Below, piece by piece: positions 39,192 through 47,401 of a stretch of DNA of 49,581 nt (within the stretch, counting starts at the first letter, position 1; every line of letters starts with the position of its first letter). The stretch covers positions 1 to 49,581 of the forward strand of contig JAHDWJ010000037.1 of assembly GCA_023384415.1 (NCBI GenBank), in the 5' to 3' direction. Under the pieces are notes generated by a model. It saw nothing but the letters and a program-made list of their open reading frames with translations. It was not told where the DNA came from and made no database searches. The DNA comes from Anaerolineae bacterium (GTDB lineage: Bacteria; Chloroflexota; Anaerolineae; Promineifilales; Promineifilaceae). The position numbers were made by a program, and so were the translations under genes.

Positions 39192-40174
39192 CCAGGCAGG
39201 CCCTGCTCAAACACAGTTAATGAGGGTACCAGCACCGCCTGCTTATGCAGTTCACGCAAATCATCCACATCCTGCACCTGCTGCAAAAACAGTTCAATGC
39301 GGGGTGAAACACGGCCAAAACGAAGTTCCAGAGTCTGAACAATACTCACCCGCAGCCCTTCCTGCAGCCCTTCCTGCTGTCCTTCTTGCCGTCCCAATGC
39401 CATTCCTTTTTCCATTCCAATTCGTTCGACACTAGTCACATAAGGCATTTTTTCTGTCTCCTCAAACCGGGCGATTTCCAGTAAAAACTGCCAGTCCATA
39501 TCTTCAGGCAAGGTCATTATCCAATCTATGAAACGAAACAGGTTAATAATTTCGACCCATTGGTACCCTTTACGGTACATCATCTTCGCCAATTTTAGCT
39601 TGGCCTCGTACCGCTGGGCAGGTTTACGGCGTGTTTTTTGCGTTTCTAAATGAGCCATAACCACAATAGCAAATGGGTTATCACTCTTTTCCAGTTCAGC
39701 CTGTTTGTCCTTGTAGTCTAACAATTTTACCACCGGAAAGTCCAGCGAAATGTGACAATCAAATAGTTCATAACCGTAACGATGTGGCCGCCAGGCAGGA
39801 TCACTATCGGTCAAAACGCTCAAAGTGGCTACCGGACGATCATACCGATCAAACAAGCGATAATTGTACACATAGAGCCGCTTTTCATAGGCCAAATCTT
39901 TCTGCCCCTGGATCTCCACATGAGCCAGCACCCAGGCATCCTGACCATCGTGGCGATAAACCTCAACCAGCTTATCTACACGGCGCGGCCCAATTTCCGA
40001 TTCGGGGGCGATTTGTTGCAGCTCTTGATCCAGAAAACGGTACCCTTTGCTCCAATCAATCTGCTCGTAGGCATTGGGAAAGAAAAATTGCATAAACTGG
40101 GGGAAGAAATGCTCCAAAATCTCTTTCCAGGGGGAATCAAAATCCGTTCGTGATCCCTTTTTTGCTTTGGCCAT
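39188..40174 (-). CDS. Rpn-family recombination-promoting nuclease / PD-(D/E)XK transposase-like protein
   Basis: A 328-residue protein of the Rpn/COG5464 group, mobile or self-spreading nucleases. The N-terminal part (about 20-55) and the PD-(D/E)XK core KLVEVYRHDGQDAWVLAHVEIQGQKDL (about 68-94, acid and VEIQ motifs) are intact. A middle helical part is followed by a Gly/Glu/Gln repeat (GRQEGQQEGLQEGLRV, about 268-283) and a DUF4351-like C terminus. It lies seven bases after lepA's stop and overlaps pyrD's start, so it is now part of the lepA-pyrD unit. It contains no GCGGCCGC, which may mark recent arrival. Confidence 0.88.
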   Translation of the reverse strand: MAKAKKGSRTDFDSPWKEILEHFFPQFMQFFFPNAYEQIDWSKGYRFLDQELQQIAPESEIGPRRVDKLVEVYRHDGQDAWVLAHVEIQGQKDLAYEKRLYVYNYRLFDRYDRPVATLSVLTDSDPAWRPHRYGYELFDCHISLDFPVVKLLDYKDKQAELEKSDNPFAIVVMAHLETQKTRRKPAQRYEAKLKLAKMMYRKGYQWVEIINLFRFIDWIMTLPEDMDWQFLLEIARFEETEKMPYVTSVERIGMEKGMALGRQEGQQEGLQEGLRVSIVQTLELRFGRVSPRIELFLQQVQDVDDLRELHKQAVLVPSLTVFEQGLPG

Positions 40175-40180
40175 AGTGAG

Positions 40181-41986
40181 TTAATCATCGCCGAGTTTTA
40201 GTACAGCCATGAATGCTTCCTGGGGCACTTCAACATTGCCGATCATTTTCATCCGTTTCTTGCCTTTCTTTTGCTTTTCTAGCAGCTTCTTTTTACGGGT
40301 GATGTCACCACCATAACATTTAGCCAGCACATCTTTACGAATGGCTTTGACGTTGGCCCGGCTGACGACCCGTTTGCCTACAGCCGCCTGAATTGGAACT
40401 TCAAACTGCTGCCGGGGAATGAGGTCTTTCAGCTTAGAAACCAGCTTTTGCCCCCGATTAAATGAATCATCCCGGTGAACGATCATAGCCAGGGCGTCCA
40501 CCGGAGCTTTGTTGACCAGGACTTCGAGTTTTACCAGATCGGAAGTGCGATAACCGGCAAAATCATAATCCATTGAGGCATACCCTCGGGTACCACTTTT
40601 GAGTTTATCGTAAAAATCTACAATGATTTCGGCCAGGGGGATGTCGTATTTGAGGATAACACGACCCGGTGAAGGATGTTCCTGCCCCAAAAATTCGCCG
40701 CGCCGTTTGCGTACCAGGTCCATTACCACCCCATAATATTCTTCAGGGGTGAAGATTTGCACGTGCATCCACGGCTCACGGATTTCGCTGATTTCTGTTT
40801 CTTCAGGTAAATCGGCAGGGCTTTCAATAATCTGGATTTCCCCATCGGTCATTACCAGCTCATAGCGCACACTGGGGGCAGTGGCAACCAGATCGAGATC
40901 ATATTCCCGCTCCAGCCGCTCCTGGATAATTTCCATATGGAAAAGCCCCAGGAAGCCGCAACGAAAGCCAAAGTTCAGGGCGTTGGATGTTTCTGGTTCG
41001 TAGACCAGGGAAGCGTCGTTTAGTTGCAGCTTTTCCAGGGCGTCGCGGAGCAGGCTGTAATCTTCTCCTTCGGTAGGATAGAAACCGGCGTACACCATAG
41101 GTTTGATGGTGCGATAGCCAGCTAATGGTTCGTTGGCCGGCCGCTCACGAGAAGTGATGGTGTCACCAACGCGGCATTCGCGCACTGATTTGAGGCCGGT
41201 GGCAATGTACCCCACTTCCCCGGCGGAAAGCTCTTTGACGGGTTTCATGCCTGGGGTAAATACGCCGATTTCCAATGGCTCAACGATGACATCGTTAGAC
41301 ATCACTTTGATAAGCTGCCGATCTCTAACGGTGCCTTCAAAGATGCGGACATAGGCAATTACCCCTTTGTAAGCATCGTAATGGGAATCGAATACGAGGG
41401 CTTTGAGTGAGGCATCGGGATCTCCTGTTGGAGGTGGCACACGCTTGATGACGGCTTCTAGCACCTGATCAACGTTGGTGCCTGTTTTGGCACTGATAGG
41501 GACGACATCAGCGGCATCTATGCCGGTCAGGTTCTCGATTTCCTCGGCCGCTTCTTCGGGTTGGGCGGCGGGTAAATCAATTTTATTGACGACGGGGACA
41601 AGTTCCAGGTCGGCTTCTACGGCCAGGTATAGGTTGGCTAAGGTTTGGGCCTCGACCCCCTGGGAAGCATCTACGACGAGGACAGCGCCTTCGCACCCTT
41701 GTAGGGCGCGGCTGACTTCATAGGCGAAATCTACATGGCCGGGGGTGTCTATCAGGTTCAGAATATAGGTTTCGCCGTCCTGGGCTGTGTACTCCATTCG
41801 CACAGCGGACGCCTTGATGGTGACACCTTTTTCCCGCTCTAAATCCATGCTGTCAAGAAGCTGCTCTTGCATTTCCCGGTCAGAGACGGTGCCGGTGGCT
41901 TGCAAGAGACGATCTGCCAGGGTGGATTTGCCGTGGTCAATATGGGCGATAATACAGAAGTTGCGGATTTTGTTGCGATCTATCAT
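40181..41986 (-). CDS. lepA: Elongation factor 4 (LepA), translational GTPase
   Basis: A ribosome-binding GTPase that acts on stalled or mistranslocated ribosomes. The 601-residue protein has the normal length. G1 is AHIDHGKSTLADRLL, G2 region EREKGVTIKA, G3 DTPGHVDF, G4 NKIDLP and G5 SAKTG. EF-G-like domains II, III and V follow, and the LepA-specific C-terminal domain contains AKCYGGDITRKKKLLEKQKKGKKRMK (read 555-580). A promoter places its transcription start only a few bases before the ATG, and no ribosome site fits, so the mRNA may be leaderless. No octamer occurs in its 1.8 kb. Confidence 0.97.
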   Translation of the reverse strand: MIDRNKIRNFCIIAHIDHGKSTLADRLLQATGTVSDREMQEQLLDSMDLEREKGVTIKASAVRMEYTAQDGETYILNLIDTPGHVDFAYEVSRALQGCEGAVLVVDASQGVEAQTLANLYLAVEADLELVPVVNKIDLPAAQPEEAAEEIENLTGIDAADVVPISAKTGTNVDQVLEAVIKRVPPPTGDPDASLKALVFDSHYDAYKGVIAYVRIFEGTVRDRQLIKVMSNDVIVEPLEIGVFTPGMKPVKELSAGEVGYIATGLKSVRECRVGDTITSRERPANEPLAGYRTIKPMVYAGFYPTEGEDYSLLRDALEKLQLNDASLVYEPETSNALNFGFRCGFLGLFHMEIIQERLEREYDLDLVATAPSVRYELVMTDGEIQIIESPADLPEETEISEIREPWMHVQIFTPEEYYGVVMDLVRKRRGEFLGQEHPSPGRVILKYDIPLAEIIVDFYDKLKSGTRGYASMDYDFAGYRTSDLVKLEVLVNKAPVDALAMIVHRDDSFNRGQKLVSKLKDLIPRQQFEVPIQAAVGKRVVSRANVKAIRKDVLAKCYGGDITRKKKLLEKQKKGKKRMKMIGNVEVPQEAFMAVLKLGDD

Positions 41987-41996
41987 AACAGGAGCG

Positions 41997-42024
41997 ATTA
42001 TATCTGAATGGGGAAACGTATCAA
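41997..42024 (-). promoter_or_regulatory. Promoter of lepA
   Basis: On the minus strand TTGATA (42019-42024), a 16-bp spacer and TATAAT (41997-42002). Only ten bases separate the -10 box from the ATG. Confidence 0.7.
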
Positions 42025-42045
42025 TGACGGTCGCTCACGATCTTT

Positions 42046-42074
42046 TTGCCCGTTGCCTTGCTTGCCGTTACAAT
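42046..42074 (+). promoter_or_regulatory. Promoter of the DapA-family gene
   Basis: TTGCCC (42046-42051), a 17-bp spacer and TACAAT (42069-42074), about 36 bp before ATG 42111; divergent from the lepA promoter. Confidence 0.6.
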
Positions 42075-42110
42075 GCACTTTTGCAGATAGTGATGGCAGA
42101 AAGAGGTGTT

Positions 42111-43037
42111 ATGTTTAGTGAACGGTTAGCTCAATTAAAGTGGAAGGTCTCTTTTGGTGTCTCGCCCGCGATGGCGACGCCGCTAAAGGGTGATGGCAAC
42201 CATCTGAACGCGGCCGCGCTCCCGGCCCTGGTCAATTTTCTCATCGGCAAAGGGGTGAAGGGGCTGTTTGTAGGGGGGACGACTGGCGAAGGGGTGCTGC
42301 TCCCGGCGGCCGCACGGATGGAACTGCATGAAAAGACGGTGCAGGCTGTCAGCGGCCGCGTTCCTGTTTTGCTCCATGTGGGGGCGAATAATACTGACGA
42401 AGCCATCGCCCTGGCCCAGCACGCGGCCGCACTTCAGGCTGAGGCTATCGTGGCGATGACCCCGTATTTCTACCCCCTGCAAGATGAGGCGATGGTGAGT
42501 TATTTTCAGCTAGTGGCTGCGGCCGCGCCTGATACCCCGTTCTTCGTCTATGACATTCCTCAGCAGGCCATCAACGGCATTACCCCGGCCATTGTCCCTC
42601 ACTTGCTGGCGGCCATCCCAACCCTGGCCGGTATGAAAACGAGCCGGGGTGATGTTAACGCGGTGCGTCAGCTTATTGAAGTTAGCCCAGAACAGTTGAT
42701 TATCCTGGCCGGCAATGAAGCGGTAGCCTTGGGGATGCTGGCATTGGGGGCGCATGGGCTGATCAGCGGCCTCTCTACGGCTATCCCGGAACCGTATGTG
42801 GCTCTGACCCAGGCGGTAGAGCGAAATGATCTCGCGGCCGCACGGCACCACCAGGAACAAATTAACCGGCTGCTCAAAACTTTACCCGCCGGGGTACGTT
42901 TGGGGGCTATCAAAACTATCTTGCAACAACGTGGCATCCCCGTTGGCCCCCCCATGCCTCCCCGCCCCCCGGCCCCTGCTGGCTGGAACGGATGGGAGCT
43001 GGCGCAAGCGGTTTTGCAGGCACCCGCCCGGACGTGA
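42111..43037 (+). CDS. DapA/NAL-family class I aldolase (dihydrodipicolinate synthase-like)
   Basis: A pyruvate-dependent aldolase of the DapA superfamily, 308 residues. It has VSPAMATPLKGDGNHLN, the GGTTGEGVLLP pyruvate-binding loop (about 57-67), a Tyr in FFVYDIPQQAING (about 145) and the Schiff-base lysine in LAGMKTSRGD (about 172). The substrate cannot be settled: it could be dihydrodipicolinate synthase, or a sugar-acid or 5-dehydro-4-deoxyglucarate enzyme. ATG 42111 follows AAAGAGGTG; the frame opens earlier, antisense to lepA. The C terminus (PPMPPRPPAP onward) is extended and its last codons belong to a 15-bp tandem repeat. Six octamers lie within. Confidence 0.85.
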   Translation: MFSERLAQLKWKVSFGVSPAMATPLKGDGNHLNAAALPALVNFLIGKGVKGLFVGGTTGEGVLLPAAARMELHEKTVQAVSGRVPVLLHVGANNTDEAIALAQHAAALQAEAIVAMTPYFYPLQDEAMVSYFQLVAAAAPDTPFFVYDIPQQAINGITPAIVPHLLAAIPTLAGMKTSRGDVNAVRQLIEVSPEQLIILAGNEAVALGMLALGAHGLISGLSTAIPEPYVALTQAVERNDLAAARHHQEQINRLLKTLPAGVRLGAIKTILQQRGIPVGPPMPPRPPAPAGWNGWELAQAVLQAPART

Positions 43038-43100
43038 ACCGCCCGAACGCAACCCGCCCGGACATGAACCGCCCGGACGTGAATCGTCCGGACGTGAACG
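43026..43100. repeat. 15-bp tandem repeat, five units
   Basis: Units of the form GCCCGGACGTGAACC (43026-43040, 43041-43055, 43056-43070, 43071-43085, 43086-43100) differ by one to three bases each. The first unit contains the last codons and stop of the DapA-family gene. Further on, TCCGGGCTAAAAAT (43101-43114) pairs with ATTTTTAGCCCGG (about 43157-43169), and GCCCGGCGGTTTGACCGCC forms another hairpin. Confidence 0.85.
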
Positions 43101-43230
43101 TCCGGGCTAAAAATACAAAGGCTATTGGCCTGCCGTTCTAGCCCGATAGGGCTTCGCATTTTTAGCCCGGCGGTTTGACCGCCGGGCGATCCCAATTTGC
43201 CCACTATTTACCTATTCGCAAACTCACCCC

Positions 43231-43917
43231 ATGAAACTCATCCTCTTTGACATAGACGGCACCCTCATCCAGGCCAATGGAGCGGGCAAGCAAATGTTGG
43301 CCCTGGCGATGGAGGATGTTTTTGGCACGGCTGGCCCCATCGAAAAATATAACCTGGGGGGCAAGACGGACACCCAGATTGTCACCGATTTGCTGCGTGC
43401 GACCGCGATTCCTGACCATCAGATCGAAACCAATCTGCCCACCCTCTTTGCCCGAATGGTACATCATGGACAGACAGTGCTGCCTACCAGCCGGGCTGCC
43501 CCGTGCCCAGGAGTCAAGCCGCTATTGGCCGCTTTACAGGGGCGGCCTGATATGCTGTTAGGGTTGGTGACAGGGAATATTGAACCGGTGGCTCCGCTCA
43601 AGCTCGCGGCCGCGGGGTTAGACCCAACCATTTTCCGGGTGGGGGCGTATGGCAGCCAGCACCACGACCGGAACCAACTTCCCCCGCTGGCAATGAAACA
43701 GGCAACTGACCTTACCAAATTACAATTTGCCGGGTACAATACCATCGTCGTTGGTGACACCCCATTAGACATCCAATGCGCCCGCGCCAATGGAGCCAAA
43801 GCAGTTGCTGTCGCCACCGGACGTTATACCCTAACAACGCTGAATCAGTATAAACCCGACATCCTCCTCCCCAACCTGGCCGATACGGAAACGGTTCTGC
43901 AGCTATTACTGGCGTAA
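43231..43917 (+). CDS. HAD-superfamily hydrolase (phosphoglycolate-phosphatase-like)
   Basis: A small-molecule phosphatase of 228 residues. Motif 1 ILFDIDGTLIQ (nucleophile Asp about 7), motif 2 LGLVTGN (about 114) and motif 4 VVGDTPLDIQCARANGAKAVAVATG (read 171-195) are all present; a helical cap (about 15-85) marks the Gph-like subgroup. The substrate is not determined by sequence. The ATG follows CTCACCCC with no good ribosome site, after the long repeat-rich spacer. It may be a stand-alone gene. Confidence 0.9.
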   Translation: MKLILFDIDGTLIQANGAGKQMLALAMEDVFGTAGPIEKYNLGGKTDTQIVTDLLRATAIPDHQIETNLPTLFARMVHHGQTVLPTSRAAPCPGVKPLLAALQGRPDMLLGLVTGNIEPVAPLKLAAAGLDPTIFRVGAYGSQHHDRNQLPPLAMKQATDLTKLQFAGYNTIVVGDTPLDIQCARANGAKAVAVATGRYTLTTLNQYKPDILLPNLADTETVLQLLLA

Positions 43918-43992
43918 TATGTGACGTGGCAGTTGGCAATGCGTCTAATGCCGTTGCCAGGGTATTTGATTCCCTGGCCGTAAGGACAGCAG

Positions 43993-44259
43993 ATGACCAA
44001 AGGGACCCAAAAGCAGATAGGCCAATTACAGTTTCACCCTGATCAGCCTACCCAATATTCATTTGCTGATTTGCACAATTGGGTGATCTGGCAGTTCCCT
44101 CGCGCCAACGGGCAAGGGTTGTGCGGGGCGGTTCACCCCCCCATCGCCGGCTATGGTTGGCTTCCTGCCCTCATTCATCCGGTCAGGCAAAACGCCATTA
44201 TCTACGGCCATTCTCTCCAAACCTACCCCACCCCGGAAGCGGCCGCAGACGCCCTGTAA
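43993..44259 (+). CDS. Small hypothetical protein, 88 residues
   Basis: Not recognised. It has AAGGACAGCAG just before ATG, a balanced composition, no signal peptide or membrane segment, and aromatic-rich stretches (FADLHNWVIWQFPRANG, YGWLPALIHPV). An octamer codes EAAADAL at the end. It converges with glgC with a gap of 14 bp. Confidence 0.6.
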   Translation: MTKGTQKQIGQLQFHPDQPTQYSFADLHNWVIWQFPRANGQGLCGAVHPPIAGYGWLPALIHPVRQNAIIYGHSLQTYPTPEAAADAL

Positions 44260-44273
44260 CTTAGCTTTTACAC

Positions 44274-45536
44274 CTAAATCACCGTGCCGTCGGCAATAAT
44301 CGCCCCTTTGGGAATAATAACGATACCATCCCGGCTGACCCAGTTGTCCCCTTCCGCGTCGGGCCGGTTAGGGATAGAGCGGATGATGACCCGACGACCG
44401 ATGCGGGCATTTTTGTCTACAATCGCTTCTTCAATGACCGAACTGGCCCCAATGCCAATATCTGGCCGGCCGAGACGCCGGTTTTCTTGCCGGTCCGGTT
44501 CCGTTTCATAAAAATCAGCCCCCATGATGATGGAACGCTGAATTGTAACCCCTTCCGAAATGATGCTGCGTAAGCCAATGACTGAGGAGCGGATGGTGGC
44601 TTCCTGGATGCGGCAACCATCAGCCAGGAGAACGTTCATCAGGTGCCCCCCCTGTACTTTGGAACCGGGGAGGAAACGCGGCCGCGTATAAATTGGGTGA
44701 TCCGCACTATACAAATTAAAATGGGGCAGGGGAGCCGCCATATCTAGATTCACCTCATAAAAGCGGCGAATCGTCCCAATATCTTCCCAATACCCATCAA
44801 AAGTGTACCCCAACACCCTATGCGACCCAATCAGACCAGGGATAATCTCCTTGCCAAAATCATCCCCTTTCATCTTTAACGCTTCTTGCAACATCCCCTG
44901 GTTAAAGAAATAAATCCCCATCGAAGCCATATAAGGCCGTTTGGGATCATCACCACTCTCCATGCCATCCAGGTCGGCGCCTTTCGGTTTTTCTCGGAAC
45001 TCCACAATACGCCCTTCACTATCCATTTTTAGAATCCCCAATGAAGAGGCATCTTCACGGGCCACCGGCTTCACGGCAATCGTCACCTCAGCCTCATGGT
45101 CAACATGGTATTGGGCAAAATCTCGGTAATCCATCCGATACAGATGATCTCCAGCCAATATAAGGACATAACGGCTGCCCGCTTCGTTGATCTCTAGCAT
45201 CTGTTTACGTACAGCATCAGCTGTGCCTTGATACCAATCACCACTGCGGGGCGTCTGCTCGGCGGCCAAAATTTGCACCCACCCGGTAGAAAATGGGTCG
45301 CGGGTATAAGCACGGGAGATATGCCGATGTAAGGAAGCGGAGTTAAATTGGGTAAGAATGGCAATTTTCTCAATGCCGGAGTTGAGGCAGTTGCTCATCG
45401 GAATATCAATCAAACGGTATTTGCCAGCCAGGGGGACGGCTGGCTTGGAACGCTCACGGGTGAGGGGATAAAGGCGTGCCCCCTGCCCCCCCCCGAGAAT
45501 GAGGCCCAACACTTCTTTCATGCGTACTCGTGCCAT
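44274..45536 (-). CDS. glgC: Glucose-1-phosphate adenylyltransferase (ADP-glucose pyrophosphorylase)
   Basis: Makes ADP-glucose from ATP and glucose-1-phosphate for glycogen synthesis. The 420-residue protein has the nucleotidyl-transferase start LILGGGQGARLYPLTRERSKPAVPL (read 12-36), the GTADAVRKQ loop, LILAGDHLYRMDY, VKPVAREDASSLG, FREKPKG and the substrate-site MGIYFFN. A left-handed beta-helix (about 300-420) with hexapeptide repeats (ASSVIEEAIVDKNARIGRR) follows. The allosteric part is normal in length. GGGAG precedes the ATG, and an extended -10 promoter lies at 45602-45610. No other glg gene is nearby. Confidence 0.96.
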   Translation of the reverse strand: MARVRMKEVLGLILGGGQGARLYPLTRERSKPAVPLAGKYRLIDIPMSNCLNSGIEKIAILTQFNSASLHRHISRAYTRDPFSTGWVQILAAEQTPRSGDWYQGTADAVRKQMLEINEAGSRYVLILAGDHLYRMDYRDFAQYHVDHEAEVTIAVKPVAREDASSLGILKMDSEGRIVEFREKPKGADLDGMESGDDPKRPYMASMGIYFFNQGMLQEALKMKGDDFGKEIIPGLIGSHRVLGYTFDGYWEDIGTIRRFYEVNLDMAAPLPHFNLYSADHPIYTRPRFLPGSKVQGGHLMNVLLADGCRIQEATIRSSVIGLRSIISEGVTIQRSIIMGADFYETEPDRQENRRLGRPDIGIGASSVIEEAIVDKNARIGRRVIIRSIPNRPDAEGDNWVSRDGIVIIPKGAIIADGTVI

Positions 45537-45601
45537 GAGGAACTCCCGTTTTAGATGATGGGTTTTACTAAAATTGCGACAGGTTTTCTGGCGATAAGAG
45601 G

Positions 45602-45610
45602 ATTATAACA
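45602..45610 (-). promoter_or_regulatory. Extended -10 promoter of glgC
   Basis: On the minus strand TGTTATAAT reads as an extended -10 element (TATAAT at 45602-45607) about 65 bp before the start. The -35 region is weak. Confidence 0.5.
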
Positions 45611-45803
45611 TGCTAATGGTCTGACGGAGAAGAAGTCGGCAGGAAACTTATTGGTATATGACTGAAGCCTGGCGTTTTTTAGTCTGACCACTGGTTATTA
45701 GTGTATTAGTGTATTGGTTATTACCACTGGTGAAATCAATTTTCGCCAGAATCCAGATGATCCTAAGTTGGCTGGTTGGAACACCCGTGCTATGATCTGT
45801 TCC

Positions 45804-46238
45804 ATGAGTCGAGTCATCAATATCAACAACCCAACCAAAGTGCGTAATTATGCCCGGCGGACTATCGCTGAAATTTTGTACCTGCTTCCGCGTAAAAGCA
45901 GTTTTGACGCGGAAGCGAAGGATATGGCGGCCGCCATCGTCTACTGTCTGCGTGAAATAGATGATACGGTGGAAACGACCGCGGCCGCGTGGGAGAAGCG
46001 GGATTATTGGATGAAAGCGGAGAGGTTTATGCGTGATTGGCAGTGGACAAAGGAGATCGCCGCCAATTTTGAGGATATAATCCGAGAAGAAGCCTGGGAT
46101 TTGCTGCCAGAACTCCTGGCTGATCTGATGCCTTATTTCAGTGACCTGGCCATTAAAAGTTTTACCCGCCAACCGTCTGCCTGGCAAGGGGCACACAAAA
46201 AGCTGTTGGCTGATGCACCCAGGACGCTAGTGCCCTAA
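45804..46238 (+). CDS. Hypothetical helical protein, 144 residues
   Basis: Not recognised. The product is almost wholly alpha-helical and charged, starting MSRVININNPTKVRNYARRT, with DAEAKDMAAAIVYCLREID and YWMKAERFMRDWQW following. No signal or membrane segment. The start is uncertain: a frame opens at 45714 and ATG codons lie at 45792 and 45804; none has a good ribosome site. Two octamers lie in it. The AT-rich spacer upstream (45611-45790) includes an 8-bp-period TATTAGTG repeat (near 45697-45716). Confidence 0.6.
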   Translation: MSRVININNPTKVRNYARRTIAEILYLLPRKSSFDAEAKDMAAAIVYCLREIDDTVETTAAAWEKRDYWMKAERFMRDWQWTKEIAANFEDIIREEAWDLLPELLADLMPYFSDLAIKSFTRQPSAWQGAHKKLLADAPRTLVP

Positions 46239-46245
46239 TAATAAT

Positions 46246-46302
46246 TAACTGGTGAATTGTTGAATTGTTAAATGGCTAATGTCAACAATTCACCAATTAA
46301 CT
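46246..46302. terminator. Hairpin between the helical protein and esterase genes
   Basis: TTAACTGGTGAATTGTTG pairs with CAACAATTCACCAATTAA with one mismatch. No long T-run follows, so it may be an extragenic repeat as well as a terminator. Confidence 0.55.
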
Positions 46303-46310
46303 GTTAGCAA

Positions 46311-47330
46311 ATGTCTGCCAAAATACCGGTGTGGGTGTGGCTGTTGGGGCTGCTTTTATGTGGCTGCCAGATTGCCCAAAATAATGGGGGGGAAACAAGG
46401 GAGATAGTCGCGGCCGCGATCCCCACCGCTACCCCCCTGCCACCCCCACCTACCCCGGCCCCATCCTTCACCATTCCCCCTACCTACACTGCCACCCCTT
46501 CCCCCACCCCATCAGCCACCCCGACGGCAACCCCATCGCCTACGCTCACTCCATCAGCCACCCCTCATTGGACAGTTACCTGTGATACCCCGGGGCAGAT
46601 TATCACCGGCTTCTTCCCTGACCCCATTACCGGACCGGAGCGGGCGTATCGAGTCTATTTGCCCCCTTGTTACGGCCAGGATGGGCGCGTTTACCCGGTA
46701 CTGTTTATGTTTCATGGCACATTCCAGGATGATTCTACCTGGGAGAGGCATGGCCTGGCGGCCGCGGCCGAAACCATGATTCTGACCCAGGAGATTCCCC
46801 CTTTGGTAATCGTCATGCCTACCAGTGCCAATATTGATTATTACTCATCGGGCGGGCCAAACTCCTGGGAAGGGGTGATGATGAACTATCTGCTGCCATA
46901 TATTGAGGCGGCCCACTGTGTGGGGCGGGAACCCCAGTGGCGGGCGATGGGGGGATTGTCACGCGGGGGGTATTGGGCCTTAGAGATAGCCTTCCAGCAC
47001 CCGCTGGCGTTTGCCAGTGTGGGGGCACATGGGGCAGCCCTGGAAGACACGGCCGCCGGGCCAGCCATTAACCCCCAATATAGTTGGCAGGGGAAGGATT
47101 TGAGCCAGATGCGGCTGTATCTGGATACGGGGGAGCGGGATTGGTATCGGCGTAATTTTGAGCAGCTTCATCTGGATTTAGCGGCCGCGAACATCCCCCA
47201 CGAATGGCACCTAAACGAAGGCACCCACGAAGACGCTTACTGGGCCGGGCAGGTAGAAAATTACCTGCGCTGGTACACCCACCCCTGGCCCACCCTCAGA
47301 ACCGATTACCCCCTCTGTACCCTTGCCTAA
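46311..47330 (+). CDS. Secreted lipoprotein esterase (alpha/beta hydrolase, esterase-D/feruloyl type)
   Basis: A surface ester hydrolase of 339 residues. A lipoprotein signal ends LLLCGC (Cys about 19), then a Pro/Thr/Ser linker (about 38-85) leads to the esterase domain (about 95-330): RAYRVYLPPCYGQ and PVLFMFHGTFQDDSTW (oxyanion region), the nucleophile elbow MGGLSRGGYWALEIA (Ser about 210), DTGERDWYRR with a likely acid, and the catalytic His in NEGTHEDAYW (about 304). The layout is that of the putative esterase family that includes feruloyl esterases. The substrate is likely a sugar ester or peptidyl ester outside the cell; not fixed by sequence. Confidence 0.88.
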   Translation: MSAKIPVWVWLLGLLLCGCQIAQNNGGETREIVAAAIPTATPLPPPPTPAPSFTIPPTYTATPSPTPSATPTATPSPTLTPSATPHWTVTCDTPGQIITGFFPDPITGPERAYRVYLPPCYGQDGRVYPVLFMFHGTFQDDSTWERHGLAAAAETMILTQEIPPLVIVMPTSANIDYYSSGGPNSWEGVMMNYLLPYIEAAHCVGREPQWRAMGGLSRGGYWALEIAFQHPLAFASVGAHGAALEDTAAGPAINPQYSWQGKDLSQMRLYLDTGERDWYRRNFEQLHLDLAAANIPHEWHLNEGTHEDAYWAGQVENYLRWYTHPWPTLRTDYPLCTLA

Positions 47331-47371
47331 AACTTTTTGGCTGCCAATGACAGAGTTAGCACAAATAGGTA

Positions 47372-47398
47372 GAAATTCGTGTTATTCGTGGCCGACGC
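47372..47398. repeat. ATTCGTGTTATTCGTGG dispersed repeat fragment
   Basis: AAATTCGTGTTATTCGTGGCC stands between the convergent esterase and Rieske genes. It is a copy of the common fragment family in this window, too short to fold strongly. Confidence 0.5.
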
Positions 47399-47401
47399 TG
47401 A

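Noticed and set aside
42668..43204. Minus-strand frame with HVRAVHVRA repeats
   Set aside because: It is the 15-bp tandem repeat read backwards, not a protein.
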